Positions 8,225-16,906 are shown, counted from the first letter of the stretch. The stretch is 46,046 nucleotides of DNA from Bacteroidaceae bacterium (GCA_016280445.1 JAEEGS010000046.1:1-46046), one strand, 5' to 3'. A program made the numbers and translations. The notes: a model not told the origin generated them from the sequence alone.

Positions 8225-9637
8225 ATGAAAAAAACAATATTCCTCTTACTGACCCTACTGACATTCCCCGTGCTTTGTACAGCGCAGAAAACGCTCCTGA
8301 AACCGCGACTGGTCGTGTGTACCGACATTGCGCCAGCCGATGTGGAACCCGACGACATGGAATCGATGGTGAGGCTGATGGTGTATGCCGACCGCTTCGA
8401 GATAGAGGCACTCATCACCTCTGTGGGATGGAACTGCGACCCCTATCCTGCTGAATGGAAGCAGTATCTTGACCGCATCATTGAGGCATACAGAAAGGAT
8501 GTTCCAAACTTAATGAAACGCTCTAACCAAAAGTCCTTTCTTCCCATCAAACAGGAGAATGAGACACAGAAATTGGGTTATTGGCCAAGTGCCGACTATC
8601 TGGCCTCACGTGCCGTTTATGGCAGCATACATGGCGGCATCGGAGCCATTGGTGAGAACAACGACTCGCCTGGCAGCGACCTGCTCATTCGCTTGGCTGA
8701 TGAAGATGACCCACGCCCCATTTACGTAGCTGCATGGGGAGGAGCCAACACGCTGGCGCAAGCCATCTGGCGAGTGAAGCAGACACGCACGGCCGACGAA
8801 CTGAAACGGTTTGTCCGCAAGTTCCGCATCTACACCATCACCGACCAGGACATGCAGTACAGCATGCGCATGAACCGCGCCTACAGTTCCCACATGTGGC
8901 TGCGCCAAGAGTTTGCCGATGATTTGCAGTTCATCTGGGACGAAGGGGCTTGGCAAGAACAATGCGAATTGGGCAAACAGGCGTGGCAGCAGCATGCCGA
9001 CCACATTCAAGGCAAGGGTGCTTTGGGACAGGAATACCCCAACTACAAATGGGGTGTGGAAGGCGACACACCCAGTTTCCTCTATGTGATGCCCCACGGT
9101 TTGAACGACCCCGAAGCCCCCTCGCAGGCAGGTTGGGCAGGCTATCATGTGAGAGGGCTTTCTCCCGACTCCCTCACCACCGCATGGAACAGTTGGCAGG
9201 AACCCACACGCAGCATCTCCATTGGCTACAAGCGCCGTTTCTATCCTGACGAACTGAACGACTTCAAGGCACGCATGCAGTGGGCAGCCGAGGGCAAGGG
9301 AAACCGCAACCCGCAGGTGGTTATCAAGCACGCCAAGAAAACGCCTGCTCCCTACCCCATACATCGTCGTGCCAAGGCAGGCGAGGTCATCACACTTGAC
9401 GCATCCTCTTCTTATGACCCAGATGGCGATGCGCTCACCTTCCATTGGTGGCAGCAACCCGAAATCGGCAACGTGCAACTCTCACTTCCCGATGCCAACA
9501 AGTCTGTTCTCACCTTCCGAATCCCCAACAATGCCCGGCAAGGACAAACGCTCCACCTCATCTGCGAAGTACACGACAACAGTCCTTTCCATCTGGTGAG
9601 TTACCGTCATATCATCATAGAAGTGATGAGGAGTTGA
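8225..9637 (+). CDS. Secreted DUF1593 protein (nucleoside hydrolase-like)
   Basis: A 470-residue exported protein. MKKTIFLLLTLLTFPVLCTAQ is a type I signal peptide. From about residue 30 the sequence fits the DUF1593 family, which has a nucleoside-hydrolase-like fold: VVCTDIAPADVEPDDMESMVRL carries the acidic cluster at the place where nucleoside hydrolases bind calcium, followed by GGIGAIGENNDSPGSDLL and VAAWGGANTLAQA. The last 100 residues (from about 375) form an Ig-like/PKD-like domain with DASSSYDPDGDALTFHWW. Members are usually found with glycan-degrading genes in Bacteroidetes. The substrate is not known, and the pairing with a divergent esterase suggests breakdown of extracellular plant-derived or glycan material. 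Domain calls are good; the reaction is not established. Confidence 0.85.
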   Translation: MKKTIFLLLTLLTFPVLCTAQKTLLKPRLVVCTDIAPADVEPDDMESMVRLMVYADRFEIEALITSVGWNCDPYPAEWKQYLDRIIEAYRKDVPNLMKRSNQKSFLPIKQENETQKLGYWPSADYLASRAVYGSIHGGIGAIGENNDSPGSDLLIRLADEDDPRPIYVAAWGGANTLAQAIWRVKQTRTADELKRFVRKFRIYTITDQDMQYSMRMNRAYSSHMWLRQEFADDLQFIWDEGAWQEQCELGKQAWQQHADHIQGKGALGQEYPNYKWGVEGDTPSFLYVMPHGLNDPEAPSQAGWAGYHVRGLSPDSLTTAWNSWQEPTRSISIGYKRRFYPDELNDFKARMQWAAEGKGNRNPQVVIKHAKKTPAPYPIHRRAKAGEVITLDASSSYDPDGDALTFHWWQQPEIGNVQLSLPDANKSVLTFRIPNNARQGQTLHLICEVHDNSPFHLVSYRHIIIEVMRS

Positions 9638-9858
9638 GGGGGGGAAGGGGGTGTTTTTTCCAAAACTTTTCCATATTTTTATTTTCTAAAAATTTATTTT
9701 TTTCACCCCTTCACCCCTTCACCCCCTTTCTACTTCATTACTTATTGTTTTACAATAAATTGAATTAGAGTTATTAAACTAACACTACTCCCCCCCCCTT
9801 TTCTCCCCCTTTTACGTCTCAAAATCCCCCTCCACTCCCCCTTTGAGCTTACACCCAC

Positions 9859-9904
9859 AAAGCTCACGAGCCTTACGTCGTTACCCTCGTGAGCTTTACG
9901 ACGT
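9859..9904. repeat. Dispersed REP-like palindrome, copy 1
   Basis: Forty-six bases identical to 41947-41992. The 12-base arms AAAGCTCACGAG and CTCGTGAGCTTT flank a 15-base loop. A third, 38-base related copy lies inside the helicase gene at 31379-31416. There is no adjacent transposase. Confidence 0.85.
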
Positions 9905-9936
9905 TAGACTAGAAGTAATTTTTTTATAACAAAATA

Positions 9937-9955
9937 CAACTTTCGGAAGTTACCG
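9937..9955. repeat. 19-bp direct repeat, upstream copy
   Basis: CAACTTTCGGAAGTTACCG, identical to 12450-12468. The core AACTTTCGGAAGTT is itself nearly palindromic. The two copies bracket the subtilisin-like protease gene. Confidence 0.85.
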
Positions 9956-9964
9956 CTTCGCTCA

Positions 9965-10091
9965 GGAGTTAAAGGAGTTAAAGGAGTTATAGGAGTTAAA
10001 GCCTATACTCTGTCAACTGTGGAGAGGAGTTTTTCACGCCAGCATTACATTCGGCTTTAACTCCTCTAACTCCTTTAACTTCTTTAACTCC
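9965..10091. repeat. 39-bp inverted repeat built of GGAGTTAAA units
   Basis: The left arm 9965-10003 holds four tandem units of GGAGTTAAA type and pairs with the right arm 10053-10091 at 37 of 39 positions by my count, around a 49-base loop. It would form a very stable hairpin upstream of the protease promoter. Confidence 0.85.
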
Positions 10092-10166
10092 AAGAAAGTG
10101 GAGCTTGCGAAACTTGAATTTTAAACAAAATTTCGCATTCTATTTTTTCATGTGATTTGTTTTTTT

Positions 10167-10174
10167 TACCTTTG
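10167..10174 (+). promoter_or_regulatory. Promoter -7 box for the exported protease run
   Basis: TACCTTTG 29 bases before the ATG at 10204. Upstream is T-rich, without a clear TTTG at 19 bases. Confidence 0.6.
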
Positions 10175-10203
10175 CAAAAAAGAAAAACATCAATCGTAAT
10201 TAT

Positions 10204-12447
10204 ATGAAAAACTTGAAAAAATGGATGATGGTTACTACCATCTTGATGGTGCATGCGCTGGGAGCTGCAGCACAAAGTGTCATGACCACCGACGCGATGA
10301 TTCGCATGGCGGAACAGAAAGACAAGTTGGAACAAATGGCTGCAGACGGGAAGAACAGGTCGCTGGCACAGCAGTCTACGCTGACGCTCGTTGTGAAAGT
10401 GGCTGATGAGAATGCTGCCGACACGTATGCTCGTCTGAGAGAGCTGGGTGTGACCATCAGGGGGCGCATTGGTCAGCAGGCCATCGTTGAGGTGCCGCTC
10501 GACAAGGTTGAGGCAATCGCCCAGATGGACGGCATACTCCGCATGGACGTAGGCCATCAGGGGCAGCTAATGACCGACGTGGCACGCGAGGTGACGAGCG
10601 TCAACCTCCTCAACGGCAGTAACCCCACGGTGAGCTCTCCCTTTACGGGCAAGGGCGTAACGGTGTGCGTGATAGATATGGGCATCGACTTCAACCACCC
10701 TGCCTTCAAGGATGCACAAGGACGCTCCCGCATCAAGTGCGTTTACAACACGGAGTCGGATAAAGGCCACAAGTTCGTGGTTGATGACCCCGTGGCCGGC
10801 ACCATAGAGTTTCCGGGCAGCGTGTTCGATACGCCTGAACTCATTTCCAAGCTCGTTTACGACACCAAATTGTCACCCCACGGCAGTCATACCACAGGCA
10901 TCGCTGCCGGCACGCTGTCGCCTCAGGGCTTTGGCGGTATGGCTCCCGATGCTGACATCGTCTATCTGGCCATGGCGACGCTCGTCACGGAAGATGAAGT
11001 GGATTCCGATACAGGCATTCCCGCAGAGAGCGAAACACTACAGGACCCCGACCCCACCCAGGATGCCCAAATCCATCAGGCTTTAGAACAATATCTGGCC
11101 TTTGCCAATGCCTACGCCCAACAGAGCGACCAGCCCATGGTGCTGAGCGCCAGCCTTGGCAGTCACATGGGACCTCACGACGGAACCGGCACCGTGCCCG
11201 AAGCCGTCTCGGCCTTCTCCAAGAACGCCATTCCCGTATTTGCCAGTAGTAACGAGGGTGGAAGCGGCAGTCATGTCCACTATCAGTTTGCTGAGGACAA
11301 GCCGTCGTTCAGCGTCGGTCTGCTGGCATTTCCTACCACTTACGAACCAGAAGATGCCGACCCCGACAATCCCTTCTACACGAAATTCACCTCCGAGGTC
11401 AGAGGCTACACCCGTCCCGGACAAAGTGGTGAGATAAGCCTGCGCTTAAACCTGGTGGCTCGCGATGGCAATAAGGTAATCCAGGATTACACATGGTCAT
11501 CGCCGGTCGTCACAGGCACTCTGGGCGGCCCCGACCAGATGGTGACCATCAACTCGGCCGACTACCCTGAAGTGGAGAAATATTTCAGAGGAAAGGTGTA
11601 CCTTGCCATCCGCACACTGGATAGTGGTCGGCAGGATCTGACCATCATTCCCTACGGTTTCTGCACGAAGACCAACGATGGTGCATACTATGCCCTGACC
11701 ATCACCGTGGCAGGCTCACCCGGCACTGCCGTTGACCTGTGGCAGGACACCTACAAGTTCGTCCCATACGTGGGTGAGGGCTATATCACCGGCGACGATG
11801 TCATTTCGGCCAATGACTGGGCCAGCACACCCGATGTCATCAGCGTGGGAGCATGGTGCACCAACACCACTGAGCGTGCTAACGAACAAGGTAAGGAGGA
11901 TCTAGACGGGTCAGAAACGTACACACTGGGCGACATCGCCTATTTCAGCAGCTATGGCAAGATGTTCAACGGTGTCACACAGCCAACCGTCTGCGCCCCT
12001 GGCGTCAATGTGGTGTCGGCGGGAAACCGGTACAACGATGTCGTGAATGGCGTCGCACCTACCTACATCGAAACGATGACGTGGCAGGGCTACCCCTACG
12101 TAAGCATGAGTGGCACGTCGATGGCCTGTCCCGCTGCGGCGGGCATCATCGCCCTGTGGCTGCAGGCCGATCCTGAGCTCACGTTGGATGATGTAAAGGA
12201 CGTCTTAGCACATTCGTGCGACAACGACGAGTTCACCACAAAGAATCCTACCCGCTGGGGCTACGGCAAAATCAATGCCAAGAAAGGACTGGACTATATC
12301 CAGCAGACTACAGGCATCGTTGAGATGGCTGATGACAGATGTAAGATGTCTGAGGCGTGGTACATGCTGGATGGCCGTCACCTCATGAGCAAGCCTACAC
12401 AGCGTGGCATCTATCTATATAAAAATAAAAAGATAATTATAAGATAA
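10204..12447 (+). CDS. Subtilisin-like (S8) secreted serine protease
   Basis: A 747-residue exported protease. MKNLKKWMMVTTILMVHALGAAAQ is a type I signal peptide, followed by an inhibitor-like propeptide (about residues 25-120). The triad is visible: Asp158 in VIDMGIDFNHPAF, His226 in HGSHTTGIAAG, and Ser639 in GTSMACPAAAG. The more than 400 residues between His and Ser are much longer than in subtilisin and include an inserted beta domain, as in other Bacteroidetes S8 enzymes. The C-terminus (LDGRHLMSKPTQRGIYLYKN and the following basic residues) resembles the short C-terminal tails common on secreted Prevotella proteins and, more distantly, type IX sorting domains; this is a resemblance only. 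It heads a run of exported proteins and is bracketed by a 19-base direct repeat. Confidence 0.93.
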   Translation: MKNLKKWMMVTTILMVHALGAAAQSVMTTDAMIRMAEQKDKLEQMAADGKNRSLAQQSTLTLVVKVADENAADTYARLRELGVTIRGRIGQQAIVEVPLDKVEAIAQMDGILRMDVGHQGQLMTDVAREVTSVNLLNGSNPTVSSPFTGKGVTVCVIDMGIDFNHPAFKDAQGRSRIKCVYNTESDKGHKFVVDDPVAGTIEFPGSVFDTPELISKLVYDTKLSPHGSHTTGIAAGTLSPQGFGGMAPDADIVYLAMATLVTEDEVDSDTGIPAESETLQDPDPTQDAQIHQALEQYLAFANAYAQQSDQPMVLSASLGSHMGPHDGTGTVPEAVSAFSKNAIPVFASSNEGGSGSHVHYQFAEDKPSFSVGLLAFPTTYEPEDADPDNPFYTKFTSEVRGYTRPGQSGEISLRLNLVARDGNKVIQDYTWSSPVVTGTLGGPDQMVTINSADYPEVEKYFRGKVYLAIRTLDSGRQDLTIIPYGFCTKTNDGAYYALTITVAGSPGTAVDLWQDTYKFVPYVGEGYITGDDVISANDWASTPDVISVGAWCTNTTERANEQGKEDLDGSETYTLGDIAYFSSYGKMFNGVTQPTVCAPGVNVVSAGNRYNDVVNGVAPTYIETMTWQGYPYVSMSGTSMACPAAAGIIALWLQADPELTLDDVKDVLAHSCDNDEFTTKNPTRWGYGKINAKKGLDYIQQTTGIVEMADDRCKMSEAWYMLDGRHLMSKPTQRGIYLYKNKKIIIR

Positions 12448-12449
12448 TT

Positions 12450-12468
12450 CAACTTTCGGAAGTTACCG
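12450..12468. repeat. 19-bp direct repeat, downstream copy
   Basis: Identical to 9937-9955 and starting three bases after the protease stop codon. As in the upstream copy, a CGAAACTT lies further on (12500-12507 here, 10108-10115 there), so both may be versions of one element with different cores. Confidence 0.85.
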
Positions 12469-12527
12469 GTTCTTTGCGAGCAAAGCGCTACGCGATAAAC
12501 GAAACTTAAGTAAGATAATAACGCAAT

Positions 12528-14102
12528 ATGAATAGAATGAAACAATGGGCGATGGCAGCCACCCTTATTTGCTGCCTGAGTATATTCACGGCATGTAAAG
12601 ATGATGGCTCTGCAGCCAATCCAGGCAAGACGGAGATGGCCGACTATGCCATCCTGTTTTATGGCTACGGTGGCGGGAATCTGGACTACGACATTTTGAA
12701 TAACATCAAGCAGTTCTATGCTGCCGACCCTGCCAGCTACGACAAGGTGAAGATTGCCGTGCAGTATAAGTTCAGCAGTCAGGAAGAGTTCGAGGAGCTG
12801 CTGTCGAGTTATGACCCGGATGACTATGACGACCCGCAAGACAAGGCTGACGTTGAGGAATATCTGGCTGAATTGAAGACCTGGATTGCGAAATGGCAGA
12901 ACCGATGCCGTTTCACCTTCCGCTTCACCGTCGATCCCAAGAAAAAGGTGGAAGAGCAGATGGTAGCCGACAACGTACACGGCTGCAACAATGACCATAT
13001 CGCCACTGCCGACTCGCTGCTTGCCTTCATCGACTGGGCTGCCAAGGCTTGTCCTGCCAAGCACTATGTGCTGTTGGTGAGCGATCATGGCGCAGGCTAC
13101 CTGCCCAATGAAGACTTGCCCTATACCCCCAAAAACACCACACGGTCGTTCCTGATCGACGACAACAAGAGCGAGCGACTCACCGTGAACTCGCTGAGAT
13201 ACACCCTTGCCAACGCCAGCATCAAGCCGCAGGTTGTCTATTTCGATGCCTGCCTGATGAACAGCTTCGAGTATCTGTTTGAACTGAAGGATTACACCGA
13301 CTACATCGTAGCCTCTTCGTTCCTGGTACCTGGATGGGGCGGCAACTATACAGTGCTCACCAACAAACTTGCAGGCTGCAAGGAAGATACTGAAAGCGCA
13401 CTGAAGGAGTACAACAAAGCGTGCGTTGAGCAATGGGACAAGAACTTTGGCGACGAAACTGTAGAGTCGTTTACCGACATGACAGTCATACGTACCCGTG
13501 GTCTCGACGCTTTCGGTCAGAAGGTTCGTTCGTTCACCGACAAACTCCTGCAGGCTTACGAGAGCAGCGACGAAAAGCGCAGCGCTGTCAACGCAGCCAC
13601 TGCAAATGCTCTGAAGGTTTACAGAAACATGCCTTTCTACGACCTGTTCATCTATGGCGTCATGCTGGCAGCCAAGGTGCCGGAATTGGAAGCCCCCTAT
13701 TTCGAGATGAAGAAGAGCTACGATGACGGATGCCTCGTGGCACATCAAACCTGTGCCTACCTGAGAGCCCAGGGCATTAACGGCTCGGTGGTGCTCGGAT
13801 GGGAAGGCAAGTACGAAGAGTTCAACTGGGTGTACGATGGGGAAAGTTGGATTATCAAGGAGTCAGCAGTGTTCCACCCCGACGGCACATTTTATCTTTA
13901 TTCAGATGAAGAAGAATCAGAACCCGATGAGCAGGGAGCATGGGGCTGCACCTTCGCCAACACCTACGAGCAAACGGCCTTTGACAAGGCCACGGGCTGG
14001 AGTCGCTGGATCAAGGCCAACAAGCAGCGTCCCGCCACAATGAGCGTCTTCACAGAAGGCTATAATGCCAACGAACCCCGAAAGAAACCAAGAACTAAAT
14101 AA
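12528..14102 (+). CDS. Clostripain-family (C11) cysteine protease, lipoprotein
   Basis: A 524-residue envelope-anchored member of peptidase family C11. MNRMKQWAMAATLICCLSIFTAC is a lipoprotein signal with the lipobox Cys at residue 23. The clan CD dyad is clear: His187 in LLVSDHGAGY and Cys242 in VVYFDACLMNS. Family C11 enzymes usually cleave after Arg or Lys and often mature by self-cleavage; the specificity of this one is not visible. It lies 80 bases after the S8 protease with no terminator between, and 9 bases before the next lipoprotein gene, so the genes are probably cotranscribed. The C-terminal 110 residues (WVYDGESWIIKESAVFHPDG onward) are not assigned. The signal peptide is strongly similar to that of the next gene. 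Confidence 0.92.
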   Translation: MNRMKQWAMAATLICCLSIFTACKDDGSAANPGKTEMADYAILFYGYGGGNLDYDILNNIKQFYAADPASYDKVKIAVQYKFSSQEEFEELLSSYDPDDYDDPQDKADVEEYLAELKTWIAKWQNRCRFTFRFTVDPKKKVEEQMVADNVHGCNNDHIATADSLLAFIDWAAKACPAKHYVLLVSDHGAGYLPNEDLPYTPKNTTRSFLIDDNKSERLTVNSLRYTLANASIKPQVVYFDACLMNSFEYLFELKDYTDYIVASSFLVPGWGGNYTVLTNKLAGCKEDTESALKEYNKACVEQWDKNFGDETVESFTDMTVIRTRGLDAFGQKVRSFTDKLLQAYESSDEKRSAVNAATANALKVYRNMPFYDLFIYGVMLAAKVPELEAPYFEMKKSYDDGCLVAHQTCAYLRAQGINGSVVLGWEGKYEEFNWVYDGESWIIKESAVFHPDGTFYLYSDEEESEPDEQGAWGCTFANTYEQTAFDKATGWSRWIKANKQRPATMSVFTEGYNANEPRKKPRTK

Positions 14103-14111
14103 GGATACGCC

Positions 14112-15974
14112 ATGAAAAGAATGATTCAATGGGTGATGGCTGCCACCCTCGTATACGGTTTGACTGTCTTCACAGCATGTAGCAACGATGATGACACGAA
14201 TATGTCGCCAGCCACACAGGAAAAGTTAGTGACGCTCCCGCCAGGTGTGGTGAGCAAGAGCTTCACGATGCAAACGGTCAGAATTGTGAATATGACAGAC
14301 CGGGAGCAGACGACCTATGAAAAGAAGAACGTACAGGTGGCCTTCGACGGACAGGATGTCTATGTCTCTGGCTTTTCCTCGTCATTCCCCAAGAGTTTCG
14401 TGAAAGGCACGCTGACTGATGCTGGCACCTGTCTGTTCAAGAGCGGACAGTACGTTGGCGAGGACAAGACGGGCGAGAAGTATGTTGTCGGCATCATGGA
14501 CACAGGCGACAAGGCGAATCAGCTGACCGACTTTGAGTGCACTTACGATCCAGAGATGCGCATCCTGACCATCCCTGAGGATGCGAAATTCGCTGTTGCA
14601 GAGTCTGATGCGCCCAGCCATACCCAAGTGTCAAATATCCTTCAGAACGTCACCGTGATGCCGGGCTCCTTCAAGGAACCATCCGTCGTGACGCTGCCGG
14701 AAGGGCTGGCCACCGAGCAGTGGTATATCACAGGTAGCGACGACAAAGATTTCTGCCTCAACTACGGCATGACAATAGGCTTCAACGGACAGGACGTCTA
14801 TATTCAGGGACTCTTCAAGGAGCTGCCGCTGTCGTGGGTGCATGGTCGTCTGGAAGGTGGTGTCATCACGATTGAGAAAGGACAGTTCGTAGGTTATTAC
14901 AAAGATTGGCAGGAAGTGCTTCTCGTGGGTTATGATGAAGAATTAAAAATCGATGACATCACGCTGACCTACGACGCCGATAAGAAAATCATGGAGCATG
15001 ACAACTTCATAGGTTTTTATGGCACCGACACACGACAAGTGGAGTATGGTTTAGCCAATGGCTATATCACCAAGGAGCGCTATATCGTTCCCGACCCCAT
15101 TCTCCTTCCTTCCGGCGTGACAGCCAGCCCATACCGCTTCGAATACGATGTACTTACCACTGATAATGAAGGCTATTTGGTGAAGGAGTATGATGACTTG
15201 GAGGAGGTCATGATCGGTTTCGACGGCAATGACGTCTATTTCAAATTCCCTCATGTCGATGCCAATGGATGGGCAAAAGGCACGCTCAGCCCCGACCGTC
15301 GGACTATCACCATCCCATCCCTCCAGTATTGCGGCTCATGGCAAGAACAAAATTACCGTCAAGACTATTATCTGACGGGTTTTGAGGACAAAGGCAATAA
15401 GGAATACGAGCTGACAGATATCGTATTTGACTACGACGCCCAGCAGAACACCATCAGTTCCAGCAAGACGATGTGCATCAACAGTTCATATCGCATATTG
15501 AGTTACTACGGGTACTGTATATTCCGAAACACAAAGTTCACGAAGAAGAAGGAGATAGCGACGACACCCGCAGCACCTGAGGTTGAAATGAGTTATAACG
15601 ATTTAGAAAGCTATATCAGGCTTGAGTTAAGTATTCCCCTCGTCGCTGACGACGGTTCCGACCTGCTGACCGATAAACTGAGCTACATCGTCTATTACGA
15701 GAAGGACGGCGAGCAGCACGAAATGGTATTCCGTGCCGCCGACTATCAGGGTTTGGAGACCGACATGGTGGAAATTCCCTACAACCTCCATGTAATCTCC
15801 AGGATTGCCCGTGGAGGCGTGACTATCATGCTGGACAAGACCCTCGACGGGATTTTCACCTGGACCAAGGTAGGCGCAAAGGTCATCTATCGTGGCGGCG
15901 GCGAGGAGCATGCCTCGCCCATCATCTGGTTTGATGCCAAGACTTTATATGAGGAAAATGAATTGTTTAAATAG
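14112..15974 (+). CDS. Triple-repeat lipoprotein of unknown function
   Basis: I do not recognise a named family. The protein has 620 residues with a lipoprotein signal (MKRMIQWVMAATLVYGLTVFTAC). Three tandem copies of a beta-rich module of about 120 residues can be seen at roughly 39-155, 193-310 and 331-450. Each starts with LP.GV or LPEGL, has a core FDGQDVYVSG / FNGQDVYIQG / FDGNDVYFKF, then a W.KG.L-type turn, and ends with a TYD or DYDA stretch. The last 130 residues look like an Ig/fibronectin-like domain (ELSIPLVADDG onward). It follows the C11 protease by 9 bases and precedes the chimeric gene by only a few. The repeats suggest binding to a surface polymer or protein; that is inference. 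Confidence 0.8.
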   Translation: MKRMIQWVMAATLVYGLTVFTACSNDDDTNMSPATQEKLVTLPPGVVSKSFTMQTVRIVNMTDREQTTYEKKNVQVAFDGQDVYVSGFSSSFPKSFVKGTLTDAGTCLFKSGQYVGEDKTGEKYVVGIMDTGDKANQLTDFECTYDPEMRILTIPEDAKFAVAESDAPSHTQVSNILQNVTVMPGSFKEPSVVTLPEGLATEQWYITGSDDKDFCLNYGMTIGFNGQDVYIQGLFKELPLSWVHGRLEGGVITIEKGQFVGYYKDWQEVLLVGYDEELKIDDITLTYDADKKIMEHDNFIGFYGTDTRQVEYGLANGYITKERYIVPDPILLPSGVTASPYRFEYDVLTTDNEGYLVKEYDDLEEVMIGFDGNDVYFKFPHVDANGWAKGTLSPDRRTITIPSLQYCGSWQEQNYRQDYYLTGFEDKGNKEYELTDIVFDYDAQQNTISSSKTMCINSSYRILSYYGYCIFRNTKFTKKKEIATTPAAPEVEMSYNDLESYIRLELSIPLVADDGSDLLTDKLSYIVYYEKDGEQHEMVFRAADYQGLETDMVEIPYNLHVISRIARGGVTIMLDKTLDGIFTWTKVGAKVIYRGGGEEHASPIIWFDAKTLYEENELFK

Positions 15975-15992
15975 TTAATGAAGATAAGACGT

Positions 15993-16802
15993 ATGAAAAG
16001 ATTATTTCAATGGCTACGGGCTTCGATGCTCGTTTGCGCCACCGTTTGGTTGGTATCGTGCTCCAACGACGACTATGCTGTCATAGAACCGGGGGCGGCG
16101 TACCGCGCCGTGTTGCGAGGGCTCGACTGGGGGCAGAACACGACGTTCGTGTATGGCCACAAGACGCCCGATGTGGATGCTGTCTGCTCGTCGCTGGGCT
16201 ATGCCAAGCTGATGCGGGCGCTGGGCTATAACTGCAAGGCTAAGGTGTCGGGCCCCATCAACCGCGAAACGCAGTACATTGCTCAGCGGTTCGGGTTCGA
16301 CGTGCCGGAGCTGAAGACCGCCGTGCCTACTGGCACGCGGCTGATACTGACCGACCACACCGACTATGCCCAGTGCGTGGACGGCGCCAGGGAAGCCACA
16401 ATCCTGCAGAAGATTGATCACCACGTGGATGGCGACATCAAGGACATCATCCTTCAGGAAATGGGAAATCTTGATGGAATACTTATTGCCACCACTAATC
16501 TGGCTCAAAATATGGATAAGGCGTTTGAACGTCGCTTCCTCTATAAGATTAAGTTTGAGAAACCTACTGTTGAAGCCCGTATGAGTATGTGGCATGAAAT
16601 GATTCCATATCTAAAAGAAGAGGATACACGTATCCTGGCCATTAAGCATGAATTCAGTGGTGGGCAAATAGAAAACATCGCCAGACATTATACCATAGGG
16701 AATATCCTTCATGGCAAATCTGAAAATGTTATTGAGGAACTGTCTGCTTATTGTGATAATGAGAGACTCGAAACAAAAGGAATCCGAAAAATAGGATTCT
16801 GA
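15993..16802 (+). pseudogene. Chimeric ORF: DHH phosphoesterase N-domain joined to AAA+ ATPase C-terminus
   Basis: An uninterrupted reading frame of 269 residues (an ATG at 15978 would add five). A lipoprotein signal (MKRLFQWLRASMLVCATVWLVSC) is followed by the first half of a DHH/family II pyrophosphatase-like domain: GHKTPDVDAVCS, LTDHTDY and KIDHHVDGD. Near base 16440 the sequence switches to the end of an AAA+ ATPase: LQEMGNLDGILIATTNLA (sensor 1 region), FERRF (arginine finger) and a C-terminal helical part ending RKIGF. The DHHA2 domain of the first parent, and the Walker A and B motifs of the second, are missing. Base composition changes at the join, GC-rich before and AT-rich after. 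It is most likely a recombination scar and neither half should be catalytic. I class it as a pseudogene, though the open frame could still give a protein. Confidence 0.8.
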
Positions 16803-16827
16803 CTTTAAGGAACACGCTACACAACAA

Positions 16828-16871
16828 GATAGGGAGTGTACAAAAAAACATGTACACTCCCCTATTTTTTC
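16828..16871. terminator. Terminator between the chimeric ORF and the rubrerythrin fusion gene
   Basis: ATAGGGAGTGTAC pairs with GTACACTCCCCTAT across an A-rich loop, with a T-run after it on the plus strand. It sits between convergent genes and can serve both directions. Confidence 0.8.
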
Positions 16872-16906
16872 AACACTTGCTATCTTTTCTCTCTTAGATA
16901 TTAGCC

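Larger units (their letters stand above)
9638..10203. other. Repeat-rich intergenic region without a gene
   Basis: This 566-base stretch holds no credible reading frame. In order it contains G-rich then C-rich low-complexity tracts (9638-9660; CACCCCTT-type tandem units at 9704-9729; more C-runs at 9787-9845), a copy of the dispersed palindrome (9859-9904), a 19-base direct repeat (9937-9955), a 39-base inverted repeat (9965-10091), and the -7 box of the protease gene (10167-10174). Confidence 0.8.

Noticed and set aside
9704-9845. C-rich tandem tracts as a telomere- or G-quadruplex-type regulator
   Set aside because: The runs are irregular and consistent with low-complexity intergenic DNA; no defined structure can be supported.
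12411-13748. 445-residue minus-strand frame
   Set aside because: Shadow of the C11 protease; the opposite strand has the catalytic motifs.
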